Assembly (NCBI GenBank): GCA_002786915.1
Contig: PCUV01000114.1
Location: 142,719 to 206,718, forward strand
DNA length: 64,000 nt
Source: Comamonadaceae bacterium CG12_big_fil_rev_8_21_14_0_65_59_15
GTDB lineage: Bacteria; Pseudomonadota; Gammaproteobacteria; Burkholderiales; Burkholderiaceae_C
Direction: 5' to 3'
Both the position numbers and the translations under genes were made by a program. Within the stretch, counting starts at the first letter, position 1. Every line of letters starts with the position of its first letter. Of the stretch, positions 46,496 to 57,877 are shown in pieces. Below the pieces are notes generated by a model. It did no database searches. It had not been told where the DNA came from and worked only from the letters and a program-made list of their open reading frames with translations.

Positions 46496-46783
46496 ATGTT
46501 TAAAGTGCTTGTCGGCGTCTACATTGCAGCCGTATTGATGCTTGCTTGGGCAGCCGTCAATATCGGGCGATTACGCTGCGAGGGGTTTGGCTGCACGGCC
46601 ATCGGTGTGGCCTGGATCGCGTGGGCGGCGGTTTTTGTTGTTGTCCTGGTCGTTGGCCTGATCGCGCGCAACAAGACGACATCGGTTGCAGGTTTCGGCC
46701 CGGCCGCCAAGATCGCGCTGTGGGTTCAGCTTGTCACCGGGGTATGCGCCCTTGCGGCCTGGGTCTATGCAGGTGCAACTTGA
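46496..46783 (+). CDS. Small membrane protein, about 3 TM
   Basis: MFKVLVGVYIAAVLMLAWAAVNIG...AWIAWAAVFVVVLVVGLIA...KIALWVQLVTGVCALAAWVYAG. Confidence 0.6.
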   Translation: MFKVLVGVYIAAVLMLAWAAVNIGRLRCEGFGCTAIGVAWIAWAAVFVVVLVVGLIARNKTTSVAGFGPAAKIALWVQLVTGVCALAAWVYAGAT

Positions 46784-47103
46784 TGAAGGCGCTCAACCAA
46801 CACGGCCCGATGAAGAGTCCGTCGCTTATGAAGCCGGATTCAGCATACCGCGTGCCTCAATGAACGCAATCATCCTAAATTCCTCAGTTGGACGTGCCCG
46901 AGTGGGCCGCTGGCGACGTGTTCGGGTAGGCGCGACAACGCTGCGGGCTAATGCCCGCGAGGCGGAGCAACGACCCCGGACGCGTTGCAAGTGGCTCAAT
47001 CGGGTGCGTAGCGCTGTCACCCAAAAGGTGAACAGTGTCGAAGCTGAAATAGTCACTGTTCATCAGGAATTGTTGAAGAAATCAAGCGGTCAACTGAGGA
47101 ATC

Positions 47104-47340
47104 TAGGATCATCTCATCGAGGCCGCTGAGCGTGCGCAGGTTGGTCATGACAAACGGCTTGAGGCCCTTGGGCGTTGTGCGCATGCGGGTGGTGTGAACT
47201 CGCATCACTTCCAGGCGAGTCGATGGCTTCAAACGGCTTTTTTGCCGCACATCCCAGTCCAGCTCGATGTGACCCGCGCGCTTGAGCAAGGCGGTGGCCA
47301 GGCCTGCGCCTTGAGGGATGAGTTTGGAGATGTTGAGCAT
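47104..47340 (-). pseudogene. Chimeric urease accessory remnant: UreE N-terminus fused to UreG C-terminus
   Basis: MLNISKLIPQGAGLATALLKRAGHIELDWDVRQKSR (UreE-like) continues in frame as STRLEVMRVHTTRMRTTPKGLKPFVMTNLRTLSGLDEMI (UreG C-terminal-like). Confidence 0.75.
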
Positions 47341-47499
47341 GGCGGGGCTGCGGCGCATTTTCGTTTGGGGTGCGGTCAACCGAGCAAGACCCGTGTCGAC
47401 CTGTCGATCTCGGGCCAGCCCACGCCGTCCAAACGCGCCCTTGCAGAGCAGAATCATCGCTGATAATATAACAACTGTTATAACTTTAAAGGTTCCGCC

Positions 47500-47724
47500 A
47501 TGACAGCGCTCAAACTGACCCAAATCGGCAATTCGGTTGGCGTGATCTTGCCAAAAGAGGTGCTGGCACGATTAAATCTTGAAAAAGGCGATGCTGTGTA
47601 CATGACAGACACGGCCAACGGGTTCAATATTTCGCCCTACGACATAACTTTTGATGAGCAGATGACGCAAGCGCGGCTCATCATGAAGCAGCGCCGTGCC
47701 GTGTTGCATGAGCTGGCCAAATGA
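47500..47724 (+). CDS. AbrB/MazE/SpoVT-type antitoxin
   Basis: LKLTQIGNSVGVILPKEVLARLNLEKGDAVYMTDTANGF swapped-hairpin motif. Confidence 0.88.
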   Translation: MTALKLTQIGNSVGVILPKEVLARLNLEKGDAVYMTDTANGFNISPYDITFDEQMTQARLIMKQRRAVLHELAK

Positions 47725-48119
47725 GTGGTCAGCGGCAAACCTGGGTGTGGCTTGAGAGCACCCTGATTCACGCCGTCCATGACGAACAACTGGCTGAACA
47801 CGGCGGTGGCGCTGGCGTGCGCGACATCAATCTGTTGGAATCTGCTTTGGCCAGGCCGCACCAGCTTGAAAACTATGGCTCACCCGATGCGGCGGATTTA
47901 GCCGCCAGCTATGGCTATGGCATTTCACGCAACCATCCGTTTATCGACGGGAACAAACGAACCGGATTTGTTGCCATGGAATTGTTTTTGGTACTGAACG
48001 GCTTTGAACTGACGGCTACAAATGCTGACTGCGTTTTAACCATGCTGTCCGTCGCCGCAGGCGACATCGACGAAGCGGCCTTCGCTGACTGGATTCGCCA
48101 GCATATGCAGGCGCGCTGA
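47721..48119 (+). CDS. doc: Doc/Fic death-on-curing toxin
   Basis: Fic motif HPFIDGNKRTGFVAMELFL; ATGA overlap with the AbrB gene. Confidence 0.9.
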   Translation: MSGQRQTWVWLESTLIHAVHDEQLAEHGGGAGVRDINLLESALARPHQLENYGSPDAADLAASYGYGISRNHPFIDGNKRTGFVAMELFLVLNGFELTATNADCVLTMLSVAAGDIDEAAFADWIRQHMQAR

Positions 48120-48267
48120 CCGCGCCGCGCAAGGCATCAGTTTGAATCGACTGGCGAGCGTGAATGGGCTTCTGATGCGGATCGATGGCGGTTTGAATCC
48201 GGCTGTTCAACGTGACTTACGTCGATCCCCGCCATTCCCGCCTGCATAAAAATGCCGGGTCAATTCA

Positions 48268-48303
48268 AAAAAAGCCCATGCCAGCGACAGCACGGGCTTT
48301 TTT
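48268..48303 (-). terminator. Rho-independent terminator (bidirectional) downstream of gap
   Basis: AAAAAAGCCCATGC...GCACGGGCTTTTTT, one mismatch in 14-bp stem, T-tracts on both strands. Confidence 0.85.
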
Positions 48304-48321
48304 GTGGCGATCACGGGTGGG

Positions 48322-49335
<1,014 letters not shown>

Positions 49336-49357
49336 TTAAAACAAAAAACGGACTTGA

Positions 49358-51424
49358 CTATTTTCGCAGCACTTTTTCCACCGTATCGGCGACGTTCTCG
49401 GGTGTAAACCCGAAGTACTTGAACAATTCGGGTGCCGGGGCTGATTCACCAAAGCGGTCGATGCCCACCACCGCCGCGCAGCGGTATTTCCACCAGCCCT
49501 CGCTGACGCCCATTTCCACCGCCACACGCGGCATACCCTTGGGCAACACGGCATCTTTGTAAGCCACTTCTTGTTGGTCAAAAGTGGTTGTACTCGGCAT
49601 GGAAACTACGCGGACAGCTATTTTTCTGGAAGCAAGCAGCTCTTGCGCTTTCAGGGCCAGCTGCACTTCAGAGCCGGTGGCGATGAGCACCGCTTGGGCC
49701 TTTTTCTTCAACCCCACCTCGCTTGGCTCAGCCAGTACATAAGCGCCGCAGCTGATATCACCCAGACTGTCCTTGGGCGCGTAGGCGATGTTCTGGCGGC
49801 TCAGGATCAGCGCCGTCGGCTTGGTCCTGTTTTGCAGCGCCACGGCCCAGGCGACTGCCGTTTCAGCGGTGTCACCGGGGCGCCAGACGTCCAGATTGGG
49901 GATCAGGCGCAGGCTGGCGACGTGCTCGATGCTTTGGTGCGTGGGACCGTCTTCGCCCAGGCCAATGCTGTCGTGGGTAAAGACGTGAATCACGCGCTGC
50001 TTCATCAGTGCGGCCATGCGGATCGCATTGCGGCTGTAGTCGCTGAAGGTCAGGAAGGTGCCACCGTAGGGGATAAATCCGCCGTGCAAAGCCACGCCAT
50101 TCATGATGGCTGCCATGCCAAATTCACGCACGCCGTAGCTGATGTGGCGCCCACCGTTGCCGACACCGCTTAAAGAATCAAAGCGCAGCGCGGGCGTGCT
50201 CTTGGTGTTGGTCAGATTCGAGCCGGTCAAGTCGGCGCTGCCGCCCAGCAGTTCGGGCAGCGCAGCGGTGAACGACTCCAGCGCCAGTTGCGACGCCTTG
50301 CGGCTGGCCACGGTCTCGGCCTTGGTGTGCGCCGCCACCACCGTATCAACGGCCACTTGGGCAAAGGCCTTGGGCAGCTCACCTTTCATGCGGCGCAGCA
50401 ATTCTTTGGCCAGCACCGGGTAGGCTTTTTTGTAGGCGGCAAAAGCGTCGTTCCAAGCCTTTTCCGCCGCGCTACCTGCGGCCTTGGCGCTCCAGGCGGC
50501 AGCAATGGGTTTGGGAATGACAAACGGCGCGTGGGGCCAGCCCAAGGCCGCGCGCGTGAGCTTGATTTCTTCCGCGCCCAGGGGTTCGCCGTGCGCCTTG
50601 GCAGTGCCGGCGCGGTTGGGGCTGCCCTGGCCAATGGTGGTTTTGCAGATGATCAGCGTGGGCTTGTCGTTTTGCGCTTTGGCGCGCGCGATGGTTTCAG
50701 CCACCAGCGCCGCGTTGTGGCCGTCAATCGGCCCCAGCACATTCCAGCCGTAGGCGACAAAGCGCAGCGCGGTGTTGTCGGTAAACCAGGGGCTGACCTG
50801 GCCGTCGATGGAGATGCCGTTGTCGTCGTACAGCGCAATCAGCTTGCCCAGTTTCCACGCGCCTGCCAAAGCTGCGGCTTCGTGGCTGATGCCTTCCATC
50901 ATGCAGCCGTCGCCCATGAAAGCGTAGGTGTGGTGGTCGATGACGGCGTGGTCGTCGCGGTTGAATTCTTGCGCCAGCAGCTTTTCGGCCAGCGCCATAC
51001 CCACTGCGTTGGTGATGCCCTGGCCCAGCGGGCCGGTGGTGGTCTCGATGCCGGGGGTGACCTCGACTTCGGGGTGGCCCGGGGTTTTGCTGTGCAGTTG
51101 GCGAAAGTTTTTCAGCTCGCCCACCGGCAGCTTGTAACCGGTGAGGTGCAGCACCGCGTAAATGAGCATGGAGCCGTGGCCGTTGGACAGCACAAAGCGG
51201 TCGCGGTTGATCCAGTGCGGGTTGGCCGGGTTGTGGCGCAGGTGGCTGCCCCACAGCGCCACCGCCATGTCGGCCATGCCCATGGGCGCGCCGGGGTGGC
51301 CCGAGTTGGCCGCTTGCACCGCGTCCATGGCCAGCGCACGGATGGCGTTGGCCAGGTCTTGCTGGCTGACACCGCTGGCCGTGCTTGCGGGTGATGAATC
51401 AGATGCCGGGGTGGTTTCAGCCAT
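49358..51424 (-). CDS. tkt: Transketolase
   Basis: [67 protein letters not shown]. Confidence 0.97.
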   Translation of the reverse strand: MAETTPASDSSPASTASGVSQQDLANAIRALAMDAVQAANSGHPGAPMGMADMAVALWGSHLRHNPANPHWINRDRFVLSNGHGSMLIYAVLHLTGYKLPVGELKNFRQLHSKTPGHPEVEVTPGIETTTGPLGQGITNAVGMALAEKLLAQEFNRDDHAVIDHHTYAFMGDGCMMEGISHEAAALAGAWKLGKLIALYDDNGISIDGQVSPWFTDNTALRFVAYGWNVLGPIDGHNAALVAETIARAKAQNDKPTLIICKTTIGQGSPNRAGTAKAHGEPLGAEEIKLTRAALGWPHAPFVIPKPIAAAWSAKAAGSAAEKAWNDAFAAYKKAYPVLAKELLRRMKGELPKAFAQVAVDTVVAAHTKAETVASRKASQLALESFTAALPELLGGSADLTGSNLTNTKSTPALRFDSLSGVGNGGRHISYGVREFGMAAIMNGVALHGGFIPYGGTFLTFSDYSRNAIRMAALMKQRVIHVFTHDSIGLGEDGPTHQSIEHVASLRLIPNLDVWRPGDTAETAVAWAVALQNRTKPTALILSRQNIAYAPKDSLGDISCGAYVLAEPSEVGLKKKAQAVLIATGSEVQLALKAQELLASRKIAVRVVSMPSTTTFDQQEVAYKDAVLPKGMPRVAVEMGVSEGWWKYRCAAVVGIDRFGESAPAPELFKYFGFTPENVADTVEKVLRK

Positions 51425-51463
51425 GGGTGCTCCGAAGATGGGTAGTGCAGGAAGTGCTGGATT

Positions 51464-52687
51464 TTAGTGATCAGACGCAGGCACGCCGGGTTCGGGCAAG
51501 CTGGCGTCTGCTGGCACAGTCTCGGTGGCCTGCCACAGCTGGTCGATGCTGTCGCCATTGGCCTCGGTGATGCGGATTCGTGCGGGCAGGTAGCCGAGCT
51601 GCGGCGACAGCCAGACTTCCACCTTCTGATCATAGAGTTCGCGCGGCAAGCGCTCGAGTTTGATGCCATCGACGTTGCCCCCAGGCAGCGCCAGCGCGTC
51701 TGTGCCCGCGACCGAAAACAGCCAGATATCGGCGGCACGCGCACCCACGGTTTGTATCGACAAGGTGCTGCCATGGCCGATCTGGTTGGGGTTGCTGGCC
51801 ACCAGTGCGCCCAACTGGATCAGCACACTCAGCCGGTCTTGTGCGCCAGCCAGCAGGGGGGCGTCGGGCGTGTTGGCGCTGAAGGTCACCTTGGCCTCTT
51901 TGTAATTGAAGTGGGCAGCGACTTCACTGCGGTATTTGTCAGAAAAACGTTCCGGTGCCAAACCTTGTTCCGTGATGCGGCCGCGGCTGGTTTGCGCGCG
52001 CGTCAGTCCCAAAGCGCTATAGCGCAACAGCGCCTGGTAGCGATCGCCTTCGTTACGCCATAGCAGCTCTCCGGACAGCCGGTAGGGGAACCGGCTGGCT
52101 TTGACCTGATAAATAAGCCGGGTGGAGTTGCTCAGAGTCTTACGGTTGAATGCAAATGACTGTGCACCAGCGGGCGGGCTTGCCGTTGCGCGCGTGGGTT
52201 GCAAGGGTCGCGACGCAACCAGCGCCAACGTCACTGCACCGACAGGGTCGGCCATGGCCACAGGTTCAGGACGAGCGTTTTGCGCTGATGCGATCATCGG
52301 TGGGGGTTGGGCTGTAGTGGTTGAGCTGGGTGGCGCGGTTGGCCCGGGTGGCTCAGTGGTTGATCCAAGCGTGCCTGGGGCTGATGGTGGGGTCTGATTC
52401 GGCTCGAGCTGTTGGGGTTGGGTAGCGGGTCCCCACGCAAATTTTTGCTGAATTTTTGGTCGAGATACGTTCTTTTTCAGGGGAACGCTGGTCGCTGTTG
52501 GCGAATAGTCCTCTACCGGGGTGTACAGCGTGCGTGTGGCGAAAAACTGTGCATCCGGGGCGGTGAGCTTTGCCTTGCTTTGAACGGGCAAAGGCAGCGA
52601 TTCCAATAACCACAGGTGCAGCAACAGCACCGCAGCGGTCAAGCCCAGCCAGCGCCAGGCAATCCTTGACTGGTGACCGCGTTGCAT
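51464..52687 (-). CDS. DUF3108-domain protein
   Basis: N-terminal TM, Pro-rich linker, YRLSGELLWRNEGDRYQALLRYSALGLTRAQTSRGRITEQGLAPERFSDKYRSE. Confidence 0.8.
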   Translation of the reverse strand: MQRGHQSRIAWRWLGLTAAVLLLHLWLLESLPLPVQSKAKLTAPDAQFFATRTLYTPVEDYSPTATSVPLKKNVSRPKIQQKFAWGPATQPQQLEPNQTPPSAPGTLGSTTEPPGPTAPPSSTTTAQPPPMIASAQNARPEPVAMADPVGAVTLALVASRPLQPTRATASPPAGAQSFAFNRKTLSNSTRLIYQVKASRFPYRLSGELLWRNEGDRYQALLRYSALGLTRAQTSRGRITEQGLAPERFSDKYRSEVAAHFNYKEAKVTFSANTPDAPLLAGAQDRLSVLIQLGALVASNPNQIGHGSTLSIQTVGARAADIWLFSVAGTDALALPGGNVDGIKLERLPRELYDQKVEVWLSPQLGYLPARIRITEANGDSIDQLWQATETVPADASLPEPGVPASDH

Positions 52688-52704
52688 GGCCAGCTTTTCG
52701 GGCG

Positions 52705-53310
52705 TTACGCCGTCGTCAACTGCTGGACAAAGGTTTTGATGCCGCGCAGCATCATCTCGATCGACACCGACACCAGCACCAAGCCCATGAGCCGCTCCAG
52801 CGCGGTGACAAAGCGTGCACCCACCAGGCGCTGGATGCGTTCAGCCAGCACCAGCACCACGGCGCTGACGGTCATGGTCACGCACAGCGCGGCGATCCAC
52901 TCCAACCGCTTTTGCGGTGCCTGCGACACCAGCAGCAGTACGGTGGCCAGGGCCGATGGCCCGGCAATGGCGGGCACCGCCAGCGGCACGATCAGCGGTT
53001 CGCCCAGGTCTTCGGCCGAATCGGCACTGGTGGCAGGCGGAAAGATCATGCGCAGCGCGATCAAAAACAAGATCACGCCGCCGCCGATCTGCAACGACAG
53101 CTCGCTCAGGTTCATCACGCGCAAAAACCCGTCACCGACAAACATGAAAGTCAGCAGCAGCACAAAAGCGATCAGCACCTCGCGCAGGATCACGCGCGGC
53201 CTGCGCGCCGGGGCCACGTGTTTGAGTGCGTTGGCAAAGATGGGAATGTTGCCGATCGGGTCGGTGATCAGGATCAGCAAAATAGTGGCCGAGACAAAGG
53301 TGTATTGCAT
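52705..53310 (-). CDS. MarC family integral membrane protein
   Basis: LILITDPIGNIPIFANALKHV...PLAVPAIAGPSALATVLLLVS, multi-TM. Confidence 0.9.
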   Translation of the reverse strand: MQYTFVSATILLILITDPIGNIPIFANALKHVAPARRPRVILREVLIAFVLLLTFMFVGDGFLRVMNLSELSLQIGGGVILFLIALRMIFPPATSADSAEDLGEPLIVPLAVPAIAGPSALATVLLLVSQAPQKRLEWIAALCVTMTVSAVVLVLAERIQRLVGARFVTALERLMGLVLVSVSIEMMLRGIKTFVQQLTTA

Positions 53311-53342
53311 GAGGTGCGCTGGCTCATGGCCAGCGTGTGCGT

Positions 53343-55946
53343 TTATGCCGTATCGGCGTTGATTTCTGCTTCAAACTGCGCCAGCGGCACGGGTTTGCCA
53401 AAGTAGTAACCCTGAAATGCGTGGCAGCCACGTTGCTCCAGAAAGGCGCGCTGCTCTGGGGTTTCCACCCCTTCGGCAATCACGTTCAGACCCATCGCGT
53501 CGGTCATGGCGATGATGGTTTGCACAATCGCAGCATCGTTCGGGTCGGTCGTGATGTCGCGCACAAAACCCTGGTCAATCTTGATCTGGTCAAGCGGCAG
53601 GCGCTTGAGATACTGCAACGATGAATAGCCGGTGCCAAAGTCGTCCAACGAAAAACTCACGCCCAACAGCTTGAGCTCGCGCATTTTGGCAATGGTGTCT
53701 TCCACATGCTCCAGTACCACGCTCTCGGTCAGCTCCAGCTTCAGGTGCGAGGGTTTGGCAGCGGTTTGCACCAGCACGCGGCGCACCTGGTCAACAAAGT
53801 CGGCCTGATGAAATTGCCGCGCACTCACATTCACGGCCAGCGCCAGGTGGCGCAGCTTGGCTTGCGTTTGCCACGCTTTCAACTGCTGGCACGCCGTCTG
53901 CAACACCCACAACCCAATCGGGATGATCAGGCCCGTGTCTTCTGCCAGGGGTATGAACGCTGCGGGCGACACCAGGCCGCGTTGGGGGTGTTGCCACCGC
54001 AGCAACACTTCGGCTCCGGTGGGTTGGCCCAGCGTGTCGACCTGCTTTTGGAAGTACAGCACCAGTTCGCTTTGGGTGAGCGCCTGGCTCAGGTCACTGA
54101 CCAAACTCAGTCGCGTCTCCAGCTCCGTTTGCATCCGGGGGTCAAAAAAGCGCAGTGTGTTGCGGCCCGCATGCTTGGCCTGGTTCATGGCGGTATCTGC
54201 ATGTTTGAGCAGCGAGTCGGCGCTTGTTTCGCTGCCACCAAACAGCACGATGCCGACGCTGGCGGTGATGCTGGCGTGGCCTGCGCCTAGCTCGAACGGG
54301 CGCGCCAACGTCTCGCGGATGCGCTCTGCCACCGATTCGGCCTGGGCTGCGGCTTCGTTGGCCAGCAGGCTCAAGCCTTCGAGCATGACAATGAACAAAT
54401 CGCCACCGGAGCGGGCTACCATGCCGCCCTCTCGCACGCAGTGCGTCAGGCGCACGCCTACTTCCTTGAGCACACCGTCGCCCATGGCCGGCCCCTGACT
54501 GTCATTGAGGCTCTTGAAATCGTCCAGATCCAAAAACAGCACCGCGCCGTAGCGGTGCGTGCGCGCGCTCACCGCCATCGCCTTGTGTAGGCCGTCCTGC
54601 AGCAACGCGCGGTTGGGCAAACCGGTGAGCGCGTCGTAGTGCGCCAGTTGGTGAATTTGCTCTTGCGCACGCTTTTGCGCGGTAATGTCGTCATAAATAC
54701 CCAACACACCAATGTTTTCACCAGCAGCGTTCTTGAGCGGCACTTTCGAGGTGCGCAGCCAGATGGTTTGCCCGTCCGGGGTGGTTTGGGGCTCTTCAAA
54801 ATTGAGCCGCAGGGTTTTGCTTTGCATCACCAGCAAGTCGTCGGCGCGGTACATCTCGGCCTGCTCGCACCAGCTCATGTCGCTGTCAAATTTGCCCACC
54901 AGCTCGTCCGGGCTGGCAAAACCGGCGTCGCGTGCAAACGCCTGGTTGCAGCCCAGAAAGCGCGAGTCTTGGTCTTTCCAGAAAATGCGCAGCGGCGCGG
55001 TCTCCAGTACCTGGCGCAGCATGGCGTTGACGGACTGAAGCTGGCGCTCGTTCCGCTTTTGTTTGGTCAAATCAATGATGAAGGAAAATGTTCTTGGGCC
55101 TTGGTCGGTCAGCACGCGCCGAGATGACGCCATAAAAGCAAACTCGCTGCCATCGCGGCGTGCGCCGGTCATTTCCAAAGTGCCTTCAGGTGCCTGTCCC
55201 AAGGCGCGCAGACGGATCAGCTCCTGGGCTTTGGAGCGTTCGGCGGGCGCAATACAGGTTGTCAGTGGCTGGCCACGCAGTTGCTCGGCCCTGTCATAAG
55301 CAAAAAGTTTCAGAAAGGTGTCGTTGCAGTCTTCGATGATGCCGTCACACGACAGGCACACCCCCATGGGGCTGATGTCCATCAGGGTCTTGAACTGGGC
55401 TTCGGCCTGGTGCAGCGTGTGTGCCAGTTGGTCGTGGGCTTCTTTGGCGGCTTGCTGCTGCGCATCGTGCGTGCGACACAGCACAATGGCCTTGGCCAAT
55501 TGCGTCAACACCGGTTGTAGCACCTGGTCAAGTTTGAAGGGGGTCTCGGGCGGCTCGATGGACAGCAACACAATGACGCCGTTGCTGTCCAGCGGCAGTC
55601 TGAAAAAGGTCTGGTAGGCGCTGCGTGTGATGCCCAACTGTTGCAACAACGTGGTTTGCTGCACGGCTTGCCCAGCACAGCCACGCAGCAAATCGCAGGA
55701 CAACTGACGCGGGCGGTCGATTTGCGCAATCAGCTCAAAATCGCCCACCGCTGCGCTGATCTCAACATTCAGTAATTCGCCTGCCCTGTGGCACGGCGGC
55801 ACATCCAGGCAGACAAACCCGGCCGAATACGAGGTGTGATAAAGCAGGCGTTGTAGCGTGCGCGTGAGCAGCGACTTGAGCTTGATCTCGCCACCAATGG
55901 TGACCGACAAGTCGTACAGAACGGGCAGGATGTGCTGTTGCGGCAT
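53343..55946 (-). CDS. PAS-GGDEF-EAL protein with degenerate GGDEF and EAL signatures
   Basis: PAS regions; ARSGGDLFIVML (GGDLF); GAEVLLRWQHPQRGLVSPAAFIPLAEDTG (EVL); LDDFGTGYSSLQYLKRLPLDQIKID; VIAEGVETPEQ. Confidence 0.9.
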   Translation of the reverse strand: MPQQHILPVLYDLSVTIGGEIKLKSLLTRTLQRLLYHTSYSAGFVCLDVPPCHRAGELLNVEISAAVGDFELIAQIDRPRQLSCDLLRGCAGQAVQQTTLLQQLGITRSAYQTFFRLPLDSNGVIVLLSIEPPETPFKLDQVLQPVLTQLAKAIVLCRTHDAQQQAAKEAHDQLAHTLHQAEAQFKTLMDISPMGVCLSCDGIIEDCNDTFLKLFAYDRAEQLRGQPLTTCIAPAERSKAQELIRLRALGQAPEGTLEMTGARRDGSEFAFMASSRRVLTDQGPRTFSFIIDLTKQKRNERQLQSVNAMLRQVLETAPLRIFWKDQDSRFLGCNQAFARDAGFASPDELVGKFDSDMSWCEQAEMYRADDLLVMQSKTLRLNFEEPQTTPDGQTIWLRTSKVPLKNAAGENIGVLGIYDDITAQKRAQEQIHQLAHYDALTGLPNRALLQDGLHKAMAVSARTHRYGAVLFLDLDDFKSLNDSQGPAMGDGVLKEVGVRLTHCVREGGMVARSGGDLFIVMLEGLSLLANEAAAQAESVAERIRETLARPFELGAGHASITASVGIVLFGGSETSADSLLKHADTAMNQAKHAGRNTLRFFDPRMQTELETRLSLVSDLSQALTQSELVLYFQKQVDTLGQPTGAEVLLRWQHPQRGLVSPAAFIPLAEDTGLIIPIGLWVLQTACQQLKAWQTQAKLRHLALAVNVSARQFHQADFVDQVRRVLVQTAAKPSHLKLELTESVVLEHVEDTIAKMRELKLLGVSFSLDDFGTGYSSLQYLKRLPLDQIKIDQGFVRDITTDPNDAAIVQTIIAMTDAMGLNVIAEGVETPEQRAFLEQRGCHAFQGYYFGKPVPLAQFEAEINADTA

Positions 55947-55955
55947 CGATCGGCC

Positions 55956-57113
55956 CTACCAGCGCGCGGCCAGCAACGTGGCGTTGTGAAACAGCGGGTA
56001 GCTGTACAGCGTGGAGCCGCCAATTTCACCCAGCGAGAGCGCACCTGCGACTTGTGCCGCGTGGGTGCGTTGTTTGAACTCTGCCAGCTCGTCGCTCGCC
56101 GCTGGCTCACCCAGGTGCATGCGTCGCCCGGCGCAGTAAAACAGCAGCAGGTCAGCGCCTGCGCTGTCACCGTTCATGTTGGCAAGCCCCTGGGTGAGCA
56201 CGCCCAGCGTACCGGTGGTGTCAACGGTGGGACTGGTCAGCAGGGTGAGCACCGAATTGGCGGGGACTTCACCCACGCAATACAGCGAGCCGTCGGCATG
56301 GAGCTTGACCGGGATGCGTACCACCACCTGCTGATTGGCCCGCACAATGCCAAACGGGAAGTGCACCGCGTGTGCATAAAAGTTTTCGGGCGTCATCTGC
56401 ACTTGAAACTGGCTGCTGACCAGCTCCTGATAGACCTCAAACGCCGGCCGCCAGTCAATCTGGGTGATGCAATTGCCCTGCGTGCTGGTAGCGTACACCC
56501 TTTGCGCCGGGGCGTGGTAGCCGTGCTCCAAAATCGCCCCCTTGTGGTCGGGCAGCAGCAACAGCAACAAGCCGTTGTGTACCATGCGCTGCCCGTCGAA
56601 CAGGCAGGCCATGGGGGTAAAGGTTTCGCTACCTGCGTTGGCGCCCGCGTAGTGCACCCGGTTGGCCAGATGCAGGTAGAGCTGGTCCAGCAGCGTGCCG
56701 ATGTTGGGCAGCATACAGTCGATCAGCATGAACAGGGTGGCATCCGCCCGGCTGTCCGTGAACTGGGCCGCAACTTGCTGCGCCACGCTTTGCATCAGGT
56801 CTTGTGCGACCTGCGGCTGTTGCGGCAATTCGGCTAGCAGCAGATGCCAGGGCATCACATCAAAGCGCAACAGCCACACGCCTTCGGTGCAGAAGGCGTC
56901 ATCTTTCACCAGCGCCGGGAAAATACCGCCGACCAAAGGCACGCTCTGTTGGGCACACTGCGCCTGCAACAGCGGCAAACTGTCTTTTTGCGCCTCGGGC
57001 AACAACGCGCACACGCCCATGCCCGGAAAGCGCGCCTGCCAGCGCGCTAAAACGGCTGGCAGGGCCGTTGCGTCAATACTGGGTAGGTAGAGCAGCTTGG
57101 TGGGGTAACTCAT
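55956..57113 (-). CDS. FIST-domain sensory protein
   Basis: GVCALLPEAQKDSLPLLQAQCAQQSVPLVGGIFPALV...GAILEHGYHAPAQRVYATSTQGNCITQIDWRPAFEVYQE; C-terminal GEIGGSTLYSYPLFHNATLL. Confidence 0.8.
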   Translation of the reverse strand: MSYPTKLLYLPSIDATALPAVLARWQARFPGMGVCALLPEAQKDSLPLLQAQCAQQSVPLVGGIFPALVKDDAFCTEGVWLLRFDVMPWHLLLAELPQQPQVAQDLMQSVAQQVAAQFTDSRADATLFMLIDCMLPNIGTLLDQLYLHLANRVHYAGANAGSETFTPMACLFDGQRMVHNGLLLLLLPDHKGAILEHGYHAPAQRVYATSTQGNCITQIDWRPAFEVYQELVSSQFQVQMTPENFYAHAVHFPFGIVRANQQVVVRIPVKLHADGSLYCVGEVPANSVLTLLTSPTVDTTGTLGVLTQGLANMNGDSAGADLLLFYCAGRRMHLGEPAASDELAEFKQRTHAAQVAGALSLGEIGGSTLYSYPLFHNATLLAARW

Positions 57114-57257
57114 GGCGGCAAATTGAGCCAAGCTCAACAATTTTGGGATCACTGTTTTGGATTATGCAAAACTTTCCCAGTGACCCGGTTACACGCGTGC
57201 CCACCCTGCGCGAATTTGCTTTCCGCCAGAGCGATCACTGTGCCGTCTTACGCCATC

Positions 57258-57719
57258 TCACTCGGCGGCTTTTCTGCGCACCAGAAACAGCGACGTGGTG
57301 GCGATGCGCACCAGGTTTTCGGCCACGCTGCCCATCACCATGCGCTCAAAACCACGCCTGCCGTGGGTGCCGATCACGATCAGGTCGGCGTCAAATTGTT
57401 TGGCCGCGTCGACGATCAACTCGGCGACGCGCTTTTGACTCGACTCCACCAGAATGCGATACGGGTCCAGCCCCGCCTCTTTGGCTTTGGCCACGGCATC
57501 GTCAAGCAGGCGCTCAGCGGCCTGGCGCATCCCGGCTTTCATTTCGCCAACATCGATCAAGGTGCCCATGCCGATGTTGTTTTGTTCCAGCAAGCTGCTG
57601 TCGAGCACGGTGCCAATGCACAGGCTCATGCCGGGCAGGCGGGCCAACTGGATCGCCTCGATGAGCGCGAGTTGTGCGGTGGCGCTGCCGTCAAGGGCAA
57701 CAAAAATACGTTTACACAT
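57258..57719 (-). CDS. Universal stress protein (UspA family)
   Basis: KRIFVALDGSATAQLALIEAIQLA...DADLIVIGTHGRRGFERMVMGSVAENLVRIATTSLFLVR. Confidence 0.95.
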   Translation of the reverse strand: MCKRIFVALDGSATAQLALIEAIQLARLPGMSLCIGTVLDSSLLEQNNIGMGTLIDVGEMKAGMRQAAERLLDDAVAKAKEAGLDPYRILVESSQKRVAELIVDAAKQFDADLIVIGTHGRRGFERMVMGSVAENLVRIATTSLFLVRRKAAE

Positions 57720-57877
57720 GAATCAACTCCAAAAAAATAAAAGGTGCGTCACTGGCTAAGGGTTTGCAAAGCAATAAGGGATGCGGAAATCACAAATATC
57801 CCATTTCTGGCGGCACTGCCAGGCGCATTGCGTCGTTGCCAATCGCTTCAGAAATGAGTAGTCGCTGCGGATGATGG

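Noticed and set aside
47029-47062. TGAACAGTG-N16-CACTGTTCA hairpin
   Set aside because: Perfect 9-bp stem but no U-tract, no second copy noticed and no clear gene context; could be chance.
50288-51394. 368-aa plus-strand ORF
   Set aside because: Antisense shadow of transketolase.
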